A stretch of DNA of 64,000 nucleotides. Origin: Accumulibacter sp. (GTDB lineage Bacteria; Pseudomonadota; Gammaproteobacteria; Burkholderiales; Rhodocyclaceae). A program made the translations under genes and the position numbers. Under the pieces are notes generated by a model, which ran no database searches, was not told the origin of the DNA, and saw only the letters and a program-made list of their open reading frames with translations. This document shows, in pieces, positions 44,697 through 55,450 of the stretch; the first letter of the stretch is position 1, and each line of letters begins with the position of its first letter. The stretch lies in the NCBI GenBank assembly GCA_024235695.1, contig JACKLX010000005.1, positions 177,708 to 241,707 on the forward strand. Reading direction: 5' to 3'.

Positions 44697-44852
44697 GGCA
44701 AGGGCCTTTCGCGGCAAGTGTGTGGACATTGGCAACGACCAGCGGCGGTCGACTGCCGGCGGGCCTGATCCGGGCGCGGCGATCGTCAGACGCCGCCGCA
44801 GTCGGGTGCCGCGAGCGTAGCACTTGACAGCCGCCACCATTCCGGAATCTCC

Positions 44853-46250
44853 TCAATGATGAAAACCCGCTGCCTCGCCAGCGCTCATCGGAGCGCCTGG
44901 CGGGTGTCTGGCGAAATGCTCGATCGCGCGCCGGATGTCGTCCACCAGCAGCGTCCCCAGGTCGCGGCTGACGCCGTGGCGGACGAGGATGCGCTGGATC
45001 GCCAGGTCCTGGCGATTGGCTGGCAGTGAGTACGCCGGCACCTGCCAGCCGCGACTGCGCAAGCGGTCGGCCAGGTCGTAAAGGCTGAAGCCCGGATCGA
45101 CGCCATCCTTCATCTGCCAGCACACCGCCGGGATTCCGGCTTGCGCCTCGCCGCCGTAGATGATCTCGAAAGGACCGAGCCTTGCGATCTCGCCGGCAAG
45201 GTAGGCGGCGGTCCGGTAGCAGGCGCCGTGAATCTTGCCGTAGCCCTCCTTGCCGAGACGGAGGAAGTTGTAGTACTGGCAGACGATCTGCCCGCCGGGG
45301 CGCGAGAAGTTCAAGGCGATGTCGCGCATGTTGCCACCCAGGTAATTGACCCAGAAGATCAACTCGTCGGGCAGATCGGCCGCCTCGCGCCAGACGATCC
45401 AGCCGACGCCGAGCGGCGACAGGCCAAACTTGTGGCCCGAGGTATTGATCGACCTGACGCGTGCAATGCGGAAGTCCCAGATGAGATCGGGAGCGCAGAA
45501 AGGCGCCAGAAAGCCGCCACTGGCGGCGTCGACGTGCATCGGAATATCGAGGCCGCTGTCTTTCTGCAAGCGGTCGAGCGCGTCGGCGACCGCCTTGACC
45601 GGCTCGTACTGGCAGGTGAAGGTCACCCCCAGCGTCGGCACGACGCCAATGGTGTTCTCGTCGCAACGCTTGAGCACCTCTTCGGGAGTCATCAGCAGGC
45701 GCCCGTGCTCGAGCGGAATCTCGCGCAGCTCGATGTCCCAGTAGCGGGCGAACTTGTGCCAGCAGATCTGCACCGGCCCGGTAATCAGGTTCGGCTTGTC
45801 GATCGGCTTGCCGGCAGCCTTGCGTCCGGCCTCCCAGCGGCGTTTCATGGCCATGCCGCCGAGCATCGCCGCCTCGCTCGAACCGGTCGTCGAACATCCG
45901 ATGGTGTTTACCGCCGTCGGCGAATTCCAGAGATCGGCCAGCATGTGCACGCAGCGCGCCTCGATTTCGGCCGTTTGCGGGTACTCGTCCTTGTCGACCA
46001 TGTTCTTGTCCATGCACTCGTCCATCAACCGATGAACCTCGGGCTCGGCCCAGGTCTGACAGAAGGTCGCCAGGTTCTGGCGCGCGTTGCCGTCGAGCAT
46101 CAGTTCGTCATGCACCACCGAATAGGCATGGCGGGGATCGTGTTCGACCAGTGGGAACCTGTACTTCGGCATGCTCACCGACAGGTCGGCCGAGGCGTAA
46201 ACCTCATCTTCGAGCTTGTGCCGTACGGTATCTTTCTCATGTAAGGGCAT
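44853..46250 (-). CDS. gadB: glutamate decarboxylase
   Basis: This PLP enzyme converts glutamate to GABA and CO2 while consuming a proton, so it is part of acid resistance in many bacteria. The 465 residues match GadA/GadB length. The PLP lysine is in [14 protein letters not shown] at residue 274, with the preceding aspartate in HVDAASGGF. The ATG at 46250 gives the standard N-terminus. No gadC glutamate/GABA antiporter is present beside it, so the GABA may feed a shunt rather than an acid-resistance pump. It is upstream of the GST gene on the same strand but separated by 156 bases. Confidence 0.93.
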   Translation of the reverse strand: MPLHEKDTVRHKLEDEVYASADLSVSMPKYRFPLVEHDPRHAYSVVHDELMLDGNARQNLATFCQTWAEPEVHRLMDECMDKNMVDKDEYPQTAEIEARCVHMLADLWNSPTAVNTIGCSTTGSSEAAMLGGMAMKRRWEAGRKAAGKPIDKPNLITGPVQICWHKFARYWDIELREIPLEHGRLLMTPEEVLKRCDENTIGVVPTLGVTFTCQYEPVKAVADALDRLQKDSGLDIPMHVDAASGGFLAPFCAPDLIWDFRIARVRSINTSGHKFGLSPLGVGWIVWREAADLPDELIFWVNYLGGNMRDIALNFSRPGGQIVCQYYNFLRLGKEGYGKIHGACYRTAAYLAGEIARLGPFEIIYGGEAQAGIPAVCWQMKDGVDPGFSLYDLADRLRSRGWQVPAYSLPANRQDLAIQRILVRHGVSRDLGTLLVDDIRRAIEHFARHPPGAPMSAGEAAGFHH

Positions 46251-46355
46251 GCTTTGCTGCCTTTCGTGACGGAAAAAATGTCGTGTCCAGTGAGCGGGGC
46301 GGCGGTGCCGTCGCGGTTGCCGCCGCTTCGCCCGCATTCCTTCGCCGGCCTTCGG

Positions 46356-49136
46356 TCAGTGCGCCTCGTCCCAGTTTGCACCGACGCCGATGTCGACCAG
46401 CAGTGGTACGCGCAGGGTCGCCACCTCGCCCATCAGGCGTGGCAACTCGCCGCGGACCCGCGACAACTCGTCGTCAGGCACTTCGAGAACCAGTTCGTCG
46501 TGCACCTGCATCAGCAGCCGCGTCTGCAGACGCCCGGCGTCGAGCCAGCCCTGTACGGCGATCATCGCCGACTTGATCAGGTCGGCTGCCGACCCCTGCA
46601 TCGGCGCGTTGATCGCCGCCCGCTCGGCTCCCTGGCGACGCGCCGCCTGGCTCGAGCGGATTTCGGGAAGCCACAGCCGCCGGCCGAAAACGGTTTCGAC
46701 GTAGCCCGCGGTCCTGGCCGTCTCGCGGATCCTGGCCATGTAGCTGGCAACACCGGGGTAACGCGCGAAATAGCGCTCGATGTAGGCTTGCGCGGCGCCG
46801 CGTTCGAGATCCAGCTGACGGGCAAGGCCGAAGGCGCTCATGCCGTAGATCAGTCCGAAGTTGATCACCTTCGCGACGCGCCGCTGATCGGGGCCGACCT
46901 CGCCCGAGCTGACGCCGAAGATCTCGGCGGCCGTTGCCCGGTGCACGTCGTCGCCCTTGGCGAACGCCTCGAGCAGACGCGGGTCCTCGGAGAGATGCGC
47001 CATGATCCGCAGCTCGATCTGAGAATAGTCGGCGGAGACCAGCGAACTGCCGGGCGGGGCGATGAACGCGGCGCGAATCCGCCGCCCCTCGGCGGTTCGC
47101 ACCGGGATGTTCTGCAGATTGGGGTCGCTCGACGCAAGCCGGCCGGTGACCGCCACCGCCTGGGCGTAGCTGGTGTGCACGCGTCCGGTCTGCGCGTTGA
47201 CCATTTTCGGCAGCTTGTCGGTGTAGGTGCTCTTGAGTTTCGAGAGCTGCCGCGATTGCAGCAGGATTTTCGGCAGCGGATAATCCAGCGCCAGCTCCGA
47301 CAGCACTTCCTCGTCGGTCGACGGTGTTCCCGACGGCGTCTTCTTCCTGACCGGCATGGCGAGCGTGCCGAACAGGATCTCGGCCAGCTGCTTGGGCGAG
47401 TTGACGTTGAACGGTTGGCCGGCAGCAGCGTAGGCCTGCGCTTCCAGTTCGAGCAGGCGCTTGCCGATTTCCTCGCTTTGGCCGGCGAGCTGCTGCGTGT
47501 CGATCAGCACGCCGGTGCGCTCCATCCTGAACAGGATCTCGCGCACCGGCATCTCGATGGCCTGATAGACGTGCTTCAGGCCGGCGTCGGCGGCGATCTG
47601 CGGATAGAGCTTGTCATGCAGGCGCAGGCAGAGATCGGCATCTTCGGCAGCGTACTCGGCCGCCTGCTCGATGGCCACCTGCGCGAAGCTGATCTGGTTG
47701 GCGCCCTTGCCGCAAAGCGCTTCGTAGGGGATCGTTGCCAGGCCGAGGTGGCGCGTCGCCAGGCGGCCGAGATCATGGCCACGGGCACCATCCTTGCCCG
47801 ACTCGAGGACGTAGGATTGCAGCAGCGTATCGTGCCGGACACCAGCCAGGGCGATGCCATGGTTGGCGAAAACGTGCTGATCGTACTTGAGATGCTGGCC
47901 GATCTTGGCGTGCCGGGGCGATTCAAGCCAGGGCTTCAGGCGCGCCAGCATTTCCTCGCACGGCAACTGTGCCGGGTCGCCGGGATGATCGTGAGCAAGT
48001 GGCAGATACGCCGCTTCGCCGACGGCAACCGCCAGCGAGACGCCGACGATGCGCGCCGCAAAGGGATCGAGAGAGGTCGTTTCGCTATCGACAGCGGTCA
48101 GCGGACTGGCGTCGATCTTCGCCAGCCAACGCTCGAACGACTCGCGGTCGAGAATCGTTTCGTAGGCCGCACGGTGCTCGCCATCGGGCAGCAGCCCCGG
48201 CGGCGCGGCACCGGCACCGGCGCCGGCCGGCTTTGCGTCGACAGCGGGCGGCGGCGCAGCGGCCGCGCCGCCCGCCGATTGCTCGCCCTGCGCTTCCCTG
48301 AGCCACGAGCGCATCTCATAGTGCGTGAATAGCTCGCGCAGACGCTCGCGATCACGCGGACGCGGCGCCAGGTCGGCCAGCGCCAGCGGCAGATCGAGGT
48401 CGCAGCGAACGCTGAGCAGGCGGCGTGCCAGCGGCAGAAAGTCGAGTGCGCGACGCAGGTTGTCACCGACGGCGCCACCGACGTCGGCGGCAGCGGCGAT
48501 GACGCCGTCAAGCGAGCCGTATGCCCGCAGCCACTTGACGGCGGTCTTGGCGCCCACCTTGTCCACCCCGGGCACGTTGTCGACGCTGTCGCCGACCAGC
48601 GCCAGGTAATCGACGATGCGCTCGGGCGGCACGCCAAACTTGGCGAGCACGCCGGCTTCGTCGAGCACCTCGTTGCTCATGGTGTTGACCAGCTGAACGT
48701 GCGGCCCGACCAGTTGCGCCAGGTCCTTGTCACCGGTGGACACGACGACGTCGACGCCTTGCGCCGCCGCCTGCCGCGCCAGTGTGCCGATCACGTCGTC
48801 GGCCTCGACACCGTCGACGCTCAGCAGCGGCCAGCCAAGGGCGGCGATGGCCGCATGCAGGGGCTCGATCTGGCACGCCATGTCGTCAGGCATCGACGGC
48901 CGGTTGGCCTTGTATTGCGGATACCAGTCGTCGCGAAAGGTCTTGCCCCTGGCGTCGAAAACGCAGCCCTTGTAGACCACCCCTGCCGACTGGTAGTCGC
49001 TTTCCAGTCGGCGCAGCATGTTCAGCACGCCATGGATCGCGCCGGTCGGTTCGTTGCGCGTCGTCCGCAGATCGGGCATCGCGTGGAAGGCGCGGTAGAG
49101 ATAGGACGATCCGTCGACCAGTAACAAGGTGGGCAT
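46356..49136 (-). CDS. polA: DNA polymerase I
   Basis: This 926-residue polymerase works in repair and Okazaki fragment processing. It has three domains. The N-terminal 5'-3' exonuclease (1-290) begins MPTLLLVDGSSYLYRAFHAM. A 3'-5' exonuclease (about 340-520) keeps the acidic pair in VDSETTSLD, so proofreading is likely. The C-terminal family-A polymerase has SADYSQIELRIMAHLSEDPR and MQVHDELVLEVP. The open frame extends to 49814, but the start at 49136 is fixed by the conserved N-terminus. Confidence 0.97.
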   Translation of the reverse strand: MPTLLLVDGSSYLYRAFHAMPDLRTTRNEPTGAIHGVLNMLRRLESDYQSAGVVYKGCVFDARGKTFRDDWYPQYKANRPSMPDDMACQIEPLHAAIAALGWPLLSVDGVEADDVIGTLARQAAAQGVDVVVSTGDKDLAQLVGPHVQLVNTMSNEVLDEAGVLAKFGVPPERIVDYLALVGDSVDNVPGVDKVGAKTAVKWLRAYGSLDGVIAAAADVGGAVGDNLRRALDFLPLARRLLSVRCDLDLPLALADLAPRPRDRERLRELFTHYEMRSWLREAQGEQSAGGAAAAPPPAVDAKPAGAGAGAAPPGLLPDGEHRAAYETILDRESFERWLAKIDASPLTAVDSETTSLDPFAARIVGVSLAVAVGEAAYLPLAHDHPGDPAQLPCEEMLARLKPWLESPRHAKIGQHLKYDQHVFANHGIALAGVRHDTLLQSYVLESGKDGARGHDLGRLATRHLGLATIPYEALCGKGANQISFAQVAIEQAAEYAAEDADLCLRLHDKLYPQIAADAGLKHVYQAIEMPVREILFRMERTGVLIDTQQLAGQSEEIGKRLLELEAQAYAAAGQPFNVNSPKQLAEILFGTLAMPVRKKTPSGTPSTDEEVLSELALDYPLPKILLQSRQLSKLKSTYTDKLPKMVNAQTGRVHTSYAQAVAVTGRLASSDPNLQNIPVRTAEGRRIRAAFIAPPGSSLVSADYSQIELRIMAHLSEDPRLLEAFAKGDDVHRATAAEIFGVSSGEVGPDQRRVAKVINFGLIYGMSAFGLARQLDLERGAAQAYIERYFARYPGVASYMARIRETARTAGYVETVFGRRLWLPEIRSSQAARRQGAERAAINAPMQGSAADLIKSAMIAVQGWLDAGRLQTRLLMQVHDELVLEVPDDELSRVRGELPRLMGEVATLRVPLLVDIGVGANWDEAH

Positions 49137-49379
49137 GAGCGGGCCGTTGAAGAGGCGACAAGCATGGACGGGAAGAACTCGGCGCCGTCGGGCGATGCTT
49201 GCTGCACATCGCTGCGGACCAAAGAGCTCTGGCGATTGCCGGGCATTATCGCAGACTTCGTCGACGCCACCGAACGCATCCGGGCGCCTCTCGCGGCGCC
49301 GCGCGCTGCCGAATCTTGTACTGAGCGCAACTTTGCCCGATGATGCGTACCGTTCGATCAACCATTCGGAAATCTCCCC

Positions 49380-49721
49380 ATGCGCCGCACCCACGCCATT
49401 CTGGCCGTCCTGGCTCTTGTCGCCGCACCGGCGCTCGCACAGGAGCGGACCGATCTGCAACCGCTGCCGGCTATTCCGCCACCGCCGCCGGAGATGGCGC
49501 CGTTTGACGAGAGCCTCGAACCGGTGGTGACGATCAAGAAGCGCGAAGGCGATACGATCGAAGAACACCGCATCAACGGCAAGCTCTACAAGATCGTCGT
49601 GACGCCCGAACACGGCGTCCCCTACACCCTGATCGACCGCGAAGGCGACGGCAACTTCACGCAAAGCAGCATGGGTTCGCCCACACTCAGCGTGCCGATG
49701 TGGGTAATCGGAACCTTCTGA
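49380..49721 (+). CDS. DUF2782 domain exported protein
   Basis: This 113-residue protein has a Sec signal peptide (cleavage after ALA near residue 20) and a Pro-rich linker (PLPAIPPPPPEMAPF). A DUF2782 domain follows (EPVVTIKKREGDTIEEHRIN, then a tail ending MWVIGTF). The family is common in betaproteobacteria next to polA and thrB, as here. The function is unknown. It starts 243 bases from the divergent polA. Confidence 0.88.
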   Translation: MRRTHAILAVLALVAAPALAQERTDLQPLPAIPPPPPEMAPFDESLEPVVTIKKREGDTIEEHRINGKLYKIVVTPEHGVPYTLIDREGDGNFTQSSMGSPTLSVPMWVIGTF

Positions 49722-49739
49722 AGCGCTGAGGCGCCGATC

Positions 49740-49756
49740 GCCGCCTGCCGGGCGGC
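49740..49756 (+). terminator. short GC hairpin after DUF2782
   Basis: GCCGCC and GGCGGC pair over a 5-base loop, 18 bases past the DUF2782 stop. No T-run follows, so the call is weak. Confidence 0.4.
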
Positions 49757-49835
49757 TCACGCCGCGTTCGCGCGCCGTTCCGCCGGCGCCTTTCCCGCCT
49801 CGTTCGCGAACCATATCCCGCCTGGTCTGACGTTC

Positions 49836-50801
49836 ATGTCGGTTTTCACGCTACTTACCCCCGAGCAGGTGGCTGCCTGGCTGGCGAGCTACGCACTGGG
49901 CGAGCTGCAAACGCTGACCGGCATCGACGAAGGCGTGCAGAACTCGAATTTCTTTCTGCGCAGCACGCACGGCGACTACGTGCTGACCCTTTTCGAACAG
50001 GTCCCGGGCGACCAGGTCCCACGCTACGTGCAGCTGATGACGCATCTCGCACAGCACGGCCTGCCGTGCCCGGCACCGGTAGCCAACCGCCGTGGCGAGT
50101 CTGTCTCCAGCCTCGACGGCAAGCCGGCGGTGATCGTCAGCCGGTTGCCGGGCCACTCCGAGAAGTCGCCGAATCTGGCGCAATGTGCGGCGATCGGTGC
50201 GCTGCTGGCGCGCTTGCACGCCGCCGCGCGATCGTGGCCAAGGCCGCTGCCGCATCAGCGCGACAGCGCCTGGTGCGCGCGGGTGGCGGCGGAGATTGCC
50301 CCTTTGCTCGACGCCGACGATCGGCGTCTGCTGCACGACGAAGTTCGCCATCAGCAGACCCACCGGCCCGACGGCCTGCCGCGCGGCGTCATTCACGCCG
50401 ACCTGTTTCGCGACAACGTGCTGTTTTCCGGTAATGAGGTCAGCGGCGTTCTCGATTTCTATTTTGCCGGCGTCGACGACCTGCTCTTCGATCTGGCGGT
50501 AACGGTCAACGACTGGTGCGCGCAGCCGGACGCATCACTCGACGGCAAGCGCTGCGCCGCGCTGCTGACTGCCTACCATGCCGACCGCGCGCTGCTCGCC
50601 GCCGAGCGCGCCGCCTGGCCGACGATGTTGCGCGCCGCCGCCTTGCGGTTCTGGATCTCGCGGCTGCAGGATCGCCATCTGCCACGGCCGGGAAAGCTCG
50701 TCGCGCAACGCGATCCCGACGCCTTCCGGGCGATCCTGCTGGCACGCATGGCGACCGCCAGCGATTGCCCCTGGCTTGCTCCAGACACTGGCGCAAGCTA
50801 G
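49836..50801 (+). CDS. thrB: homoserine kinase (ThrB, aminoglycoside-phosphotransferase fold)
   Basis: This 321-residue kinase phosphorylates homoserine on the way to threonine. It is the type with the protein-kinase-like fold used by beta- and some gammaproteobacteria, not the GHMP type. The catalytic loop is GVIHADLFRDNVLF near residue 185, and the metal-binding DFG-like segment is VLDFYFAGVDDLLFDLAV. It begins MSVFTLLTPEQVAAWLASY, the usual start. It stands after DUF2782, the standard neighbourhood. The 234 bases to the next gene show nothing recognisable. Confidence 0.93.
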   Translation: MSVFTLLTPEQVAAWLASYALGELQTLTGIDEGVQNSNFFLRSTHGDYVLTLFEQVPGDQVPRYVQLMTHLAQHGLPCPAPVANRRGESVSSLDGKPAVIVSRLPGHSEKSPNLAQCAAIGALLARLHAAARSWPRPLPHQRDSAWCARVAAEIAPLLDADDRRLLHDEVRHQQTHRPDGLPRGVIHADLFRDNVLFSGNEVSGVLDFYFAGVDDLLFDLAVTVNDWCAQPDASLDGKRCAALLTAYHADRALLAAERAAWPTMLRAAALRFWISRLQDRHLPRPGKLVAQRDPDAFRAILLARMATASDCPWLAPDTGAS

Positions 50802-51035
50802 CATCTGGCGTTTCGGCGCGACACGGCGAGCGCCTTCGGCAAATCGTTGCCGGGCTGGCTGGCCTCGTTCAACGATTTTTCCACAACTCACGACATCCGC
50901 AACGCCATCGGGCGTATGCTGCTGTCCCGCCGCCGGACCTACGCCCCGGGACAGGTGGCACAGCCGGCTGCCCTTGCCTCGCCCGCGTCCGGCAGCTAGC
51001 ATCTATCATTCACCCGTTTCGAGACGAGCAGCGCC

Positions 51036-51773
51036 ATGCAGACTTTCCCGATACCCGCGCCCTTGTTCAACGGCAGCAGCCGCCGGGTCGACGCCGGCAG
51101 CGCGCTGGACTGGCTCAAACAGGGCTGGGCGATGTTCGTCGTCAATCCCGGCGTCTGGATCGCCATGATGGTGATCCTGATCGTCATCTACCTGGGTCTG
51201 CAGATCGTCCCGATGATCGGCCAGCTGGCCGCCCACCTGCTGACCCCGTTACTCGCCGGCGGCATGCTGATCGGCTGTCAGAAAGTCGCTGACCAACAGC
51301 GGCTCGAAATTGCCGATCTCTTCGCCGGCTTCCAGCGCAGTACCGGCGCGCTGGCGACGCTCGGCGTCCTCTACATGCTCGGCATGCTGGTGATCGTCCT
51401 GCTGATCGTCGTCTTCGCCGGCGGCGGCGTGGCTGGCGGCATGATGATGCAGGAATCGATCGGTGCCGGGATCGCCGTCGGCGGGATGTTGCTGGCGCTG
51501 TTGATCGGACTGCTGCTGTCGGTGCCGCTGATGATGGCCATCTGGTTCGCGCCGGCACTGGTCGTGTTCAACGGCATGCCGCCGGTAGACGCACTGAAGG
51601 CCAGCTTCAACGCCTGCCTGAAGAACGTCGTGGTATTCCTGGTCTATGGGCTGATCGTCATGGTCCTTGCCTTTTTCGCCGCTCTGCCCGTCGGCCTCGG
51701 CTTCCTGGTCCTCGGACCGGTCCTGGCGGGCTCCGTGTACGCCTCCTACAAAGACATTTTCCTGGCCACCTGA
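51036..51773 (+). CDS. BPSS1780-type membrane protein, first
   Basis: This 245-residue protein has about six transmembrane segments and a short polar N-terminus (VDAGSALDWLKQGWAMFVVN) of the BPSS1780/DUF2189-like kind. Glycine-rich hydrophobic repeats dominate (FAGGGVAGGMMMQESIGAGI). The function is unknown. The next gene, 13 bases on, encodes a protein of the same type, so the two are probably cotranscribed and may form a complex. Confidence 0.78.
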   Translation: MQTFPIPAPLFNGSSRRVDAGSALDWLKQGWAMFVVNPGVWIAMMVILIVIYLGLQIVPMIGQLAAHLLTPLLAGGMLIGCQKVADQQRLEIADLFAGFQRSTGALATLGVLYMLGMLVIVLLIVVFAGGGVAGGMMMQESIGAGIAVGGMLLALLIGLLLSVPLMMAIWFAPALVVFNGMPPVDALKASFNACLKNVVVFLVYGLIVMVLAFFAALPVGLGFLVLGPVLAGSVYASYKDIFLAT

Positions 51774-51786
51774 GCGTCGTCACACC

Positions 51787-52566
51787 ATGCAAGCACTGAC
51801 CCTTCCCGCAGCGCACGGCTGGCGCTGGCTGACCGACGGCTTTCGGCTTTTTCGCAAGAATCACCTGCTGCTGACTTTCCTGGTGGTCAGCTACTGGATG
51901 CTGATGGCGTTGGTGAACGTCATCCCGCTGGTCGGCACGATCGCCACGACGCTGTGCATCCCGGCGTTTTCGGTCAGCCTGATGAACGCCTGCCGAAACA
52001 TCGATCGCGGTTTGCCGCTCGGCCCGCAACTGCTGTTCTCGGGCTTCGAGAGAAATCTCCGCTCGTTGATCACCCTCGGTGCCATCTACCTGGCGGTAAC
52101 GGTCGCCATACTCGCCGTCTCGGCGATCGCCGACGACGGCGCGCTGATGCAGTTGATGCTCGCCGGCGAGAAGCCCGACGAGCAAGCGGTGAGCAGCGGC
52201 AGTCTGCTGTTGGCGACGCAGATCGCGCTGTTGCTGCTGTGTCCGCTGATCATGGCCTACTGGTATGCACCGGTGCTCGCCGGCTGGCATGGCCTGTCGC
52301 CGGGCAAGGCGCTGTTCTTCAGCTTCGTCGCCTGCCTCCGCAACTGGCGCGCCTTCCTGGTCTACTCGCTGGCGGTGATGCTCGCCGTCACGGTGCTGCC
52401 GGCGGTGCTGCTCGGCGTGCTGGCGACCCTGCTGCCGGACGGCGCCGGCTTGCTGACCGTCCTGGTCACCGTGGCGATCATTCTGGTGCTCGCACCAACG
52501 CTGTTCGCCAGCTTCTACGTCAGCTACCGCGACGTCTTCGTGACCAGCGAGTCGGTCGATGCCTGA
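51787..52566 (+). CDS. BPSS1780-type membrane protein, second
   Basis: This 259-residue paralogue of the preceding protein shares the start pattern (HGWRWLTDGFRLFRKNHLLL), a central hydrophilic loop and six or so helices. The ATG at 51787 is preferred to the longer frame because the first 40 codons overlap the upstream gene without family similarity. It overlaps the nadD start by eight bases. The function is unknown. Confidence 0.78.
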   Translation: MQALTLPAAHGWRWLTDGFRLFRKNHLLLTFLVVSYWMLMALVNVIPLVGTIATTLCIPAFSVSLMNACRNIDRGLPLGPQLLFSGFERNLRSLITLGAIYLAVTVAILAVSAIADDGALMQLMLAGEKPDEQAVSSGSLLLATQIALLLLCPLIMAYWYAPVLAGWHGLSPGKALFFSFVACLRNWRAFLVYSLAVMLAVTVLPAVLLGVLATLLPDGAGLLTVLVTVAIILVLAPTLFASFYVSYRDVFVTSESVDA

Positions 52567-53233
52567 GCCGCCGGTCGGCAAGCCGCTGGGCGTTTTTGGC
52601 GGCACCTTCGACCCTGTTCATTTCGGCCACCTGCGCCTCGCCGAGGAAGCGACCTTCAGCCTCGACCTTGCCGGCGTGCGCTGGATTCCGGCCGGCCAGC
52701 CGCTGCTGCGCCAGGCACCGCAGGTCAGCGCCCGCCAGCGCCTGGCGATGGTCCGCCTGGCGACGGCCGAAAATCCGGCCTTTGAAGTCGACCACACCGA
52801 AGTCGACAACGCACGCGCCAGCTACACCGTGCTAACGCTCGAACGGCTGCGTCAGCCCGACCAGCTTGGCCAGCAGCGGTCACTGGTCTTGCTGCTCGGC
52901 GCCGACGCATTCACCGGCCTGGCGAGCTGGCATCGCTGGCAATCGCTGCTTGATCTGGCACACATCGCCGTCGCCCATCGTCCGGGCTTTCCGGTCGACC
53001 CGGGCCAGCTGCCGGCGGCGCTGGCCAGTTGCTATGCCGAGCGCCACAGCAGCGATCCAGCGGCGCTCGGGCAATCGACCGCCGGCCGTATCGTCAGCTT
53101 CGCGATGACCCAGCTGGCGATTTCGGCGACGCAGATTCGCGAGCTGCTGGCCAGCGGCTGCAGCCCCCGTTATTTGCTGCCCGACGAAGTTATCGCTTAT
53201 ATTCGAGACCATCACCTTTACCCGGAGCACTGA
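52559..53233 (+). CDS. nadD: nicotinate-nucleotide adenylyltransferase
   Basis: This 224-residue enzyme joins ATP and nicotinate mononucleotide to make deamido-NAD. The nucleotidyltransferase signature GGTFDPVHFGHL is at residues 14-25, and the C-terminal ISATQIRELLASG block matches the ISSTxIR motif. It starts inside the last codons of the membrane protein gene. It heads the conserved run nadD-rsfS-rlmH-maf. Confidence 0.95.
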   Translation: MPEPPVGKPLGVFGGTFDPVHFGHLRLAEEATFSLDLAGVRWIPAGQPLLRQAPQVSARQRLAMVRLATAENPAFEVDHTEVDNARASYTVLTLERLRQPDQLGQQRSLVLLLGADAFTGLASWHRWQSLLDLAHIAVAHRPGFPVDPGQLPAALASCYAERHSSDPAALGQSTAGRIVSFAMTQLAISATQIRELLASGCSPRYLLPDEVIAYIRDHHLYPEH

Positions 53234-53240
53234 CTCGCCA

Positions 53241-53624
53241 ATGAAACTACCGCAGCTCGAAAAGCTCGTCGTCGACGCGCTGGAAGACATCAAGGGCCGT
53301 GATATCGAGGTCATCAACACCAGCCGGCTGACGTCGCTTTTCGACAGTATCGTTGTCGCCTGTGGCGACTCCAACCGCCAGGTCAGGTCGCTGGCCCGCA
53401 ACGTTCAGGACAAGGCGCGCGAAGCGGGGGTGGACATCATCTCCTGCGAAGGCGAGGAAACCGGTGACTGGGTGCTGGTGGACCTTGGCGACATCGTCGT
53501 GCACGTCATGCAGCCGGCGGTGCGCAGCTACTACCGGCTGGAAGAACTGTGGGGAGGAAAGGGCCCGGCACGCGTCCGCCGGACGCTCGCCGAAGCGCAT
53601 GAGGCCGCCACAGGCGGGGGATGA
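53241..53624 (+). CDS. rsfS: ribosome silencing factor RsfS
   Basis: This 127-residue protein binds ribosomal protein L14 and blocks subunit joining when nutrients are short. The conserved block DWVLVDLGDIVVHVMQPAVR is near residue 75, and the N-terminal LVVDALEDIKGRDIEVINTS is typical. It begins seven bases after nadD and overlaps rlmH by ATGA. Confidence 0.95.
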   Translation: MKLPQLEKLVVDALEDIKGRDIEVINTSRLTSLFDSIVVACGDSNRQVRSLARNVQDKAREAGVDIISCEGEETGDWVLVDLGDIVVHVMQPAVRSYYRLEELWGGKGPARVRRTLAEAHEAATGGG

Positions 53625-54091
53625 AACTGGCCATTCTCGCCGTCGGCCACAAACCGCCCGCCTGGGTGGCTCAGGGCTGCGCCGAGTACATCAAGCGGAT
53701 GCCGCGCGAACTGCCGCTGGCAATCGTCGAGGTCAAGCCGGAGAGCCGCGGCTCGAAGACCCGCGAACAACTGCTGGCCGCCGAAAAGACCCGCCTGCGG
53801 GCGGCGCTGCAAGGCTATGGGCGAGTCGTCGTGCTCGACGAGCGTGGCGACGATCTGCCGACCCGGCAACTGGCCCAGCGCCTTGCAGGCTGGATGCGCG
53901 CCGGTGCGGCAACGGCCTTCGTCATTGGCGGCGCCGATGGCATCGACGACGAACTGAAGCGGCAGGCCGACGAAACGATCCGCCTCTCCAGCCTGACGCT
54001 GCCGCACGCACTGGCGCGCTTGCTGCTGTGCGAACAACTCTATCGCGCGATCAGCGTCGTTCGCCAGCATCCTTACCACCGGGAGGGCTGA
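53621..54091 (+). CDS. rlmH: 23S rRNA pseudouridine-1915 N3-methyltransferase RlmH
   Basis: This 156-residue SPOUT methyltransferase has the knot motifs FVIGGADGIDDE near residue 105 and LTLPHALARLLLCEQLYRA at the C-terminus. It acts on assembled 70S ribosomes in helix 69. It is coupled to rsfS and its stop overlaps the maf start (TGATG). Confidence 0.96.
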   Translation: MKLAILAVGHKPPAWVAQGCAEYIKRMPRELPLAIVEVKPESRGSKTREQLLAAEKTRLRAALQGYGRVVVLDERGDDLPTRQLAQRLAGWMRAGAATAFVIGGADGIDDELKRQADETIRLSSLTLPHALARLLLCEQLYRAISVVRQHPYHREG

Positions 54092-54714
54092 TGTCGATCG
54101 CCATGCCGTACCCACGCGTGCATCTCGCGTCGCGCAGCCCGCGCCGACGCGAGCTGCTGACCCAGATCGGCGTCACTTTCGACACCATCGCCTTTCGCAG
54201 CACGCAACGCGGCGACCCCGAACTTGACGAAACGCCGCTGCCCGACGAAAGGGCGATCGACTACGTCGAGCGCATCGCCCGCAACAAGGCCGAACTGGGT
54301 TGCCGGATCGTCGACTGGCGCCGGCTGCTGCGGCAACCGGTGCTGGCCGCCGACACGACCATCGAACTGGCTGGCGAGCTGATCGGCAAACCGGCCGACC
54401 CCGACGACGCCCGACGAATCCTTCGCCGCCTTTCCGGCGCCACGCATCGCGTGCTCAGCGCCGTCACCGTCGGCTTCGAAGGGCGTATCGAATTGGCGCT
54501 GTCGATCAGCGAGGTGCGCTTTCGGCAGCTCGACGATGGCGAGATCGAGCGTTATGTGGCCAGCGGCGAACCAATGGACAAGGCAGGCGCCTACGGCATC
54601 CAGGGTCGCGCCGCGATGTTCGTCGAACACCTCGCCGGCAGCTATTCCGGGGTGATGGGTCTGCCGCTGTGCGAAACGGCGCAGTTGCTGAGCCGCTTCG
54701 GCTGCCCGCTGTAA
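54091..54714 (+). CDS. maf: Maf family nucleotide pyrophosphatase
   Basis: This 207-residue nucleoside triphosphate pyrophosphatase has the N-terminal loop LASRSPRRRELL near residue 12. The catalytic aspartate is in VLAADTTIELAGELIGKP near residue 88, and MDKAGAYGIQG follows near 168. Family members of this type act on dTTP, UTP or their modified forms, which limits their entry into nucleic acid. The start at 54091 is fixed by overlap with rlmH. Confidence 0.93.
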   Translation: MSIAMPYPRVHLASRSPRRRELLTQIGVTFDTIAFRSTQRGDPELDETPLPDERAIDYVERIARNKAELGCRIVDWRRLLRQPVLAADTTIELAGELIGKPADPDDARRILRRLSGATHRVLSAVTVGFEGRIELALSISEVRFRQLDDGEIERYVASGEPMDKAGAYGIQGRAAMFVEHLAGSYSGVMGLPLCETAQLLSRFGCPL

Positions 54715-54787
54715 GGTCGGCCAGGCACACCGCCGGCCCGCCAGGATCCCGGCCACCGCCCCAGAACTCGCGAAGGAACACCACCCG

Positions 54788-55449
<662 letters not shown>

Positions 55450-55450
<1 letters not shown>

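Noticed and set aside
49137-49814. Upstream extension of the polA frame by over 200 codons
   Set aside because: The conserved PolA N-terminus begins at 49136; the extension overlaps the divergent DUF2782 gene.
50797-51006. Direct repeat AGCTAGCATCT at 50797 and 50996 flanking a non-coding stretch
   Set aside because: Only 11 bases, no inverted ends or integrase nearby; probably chance near a stop codon.
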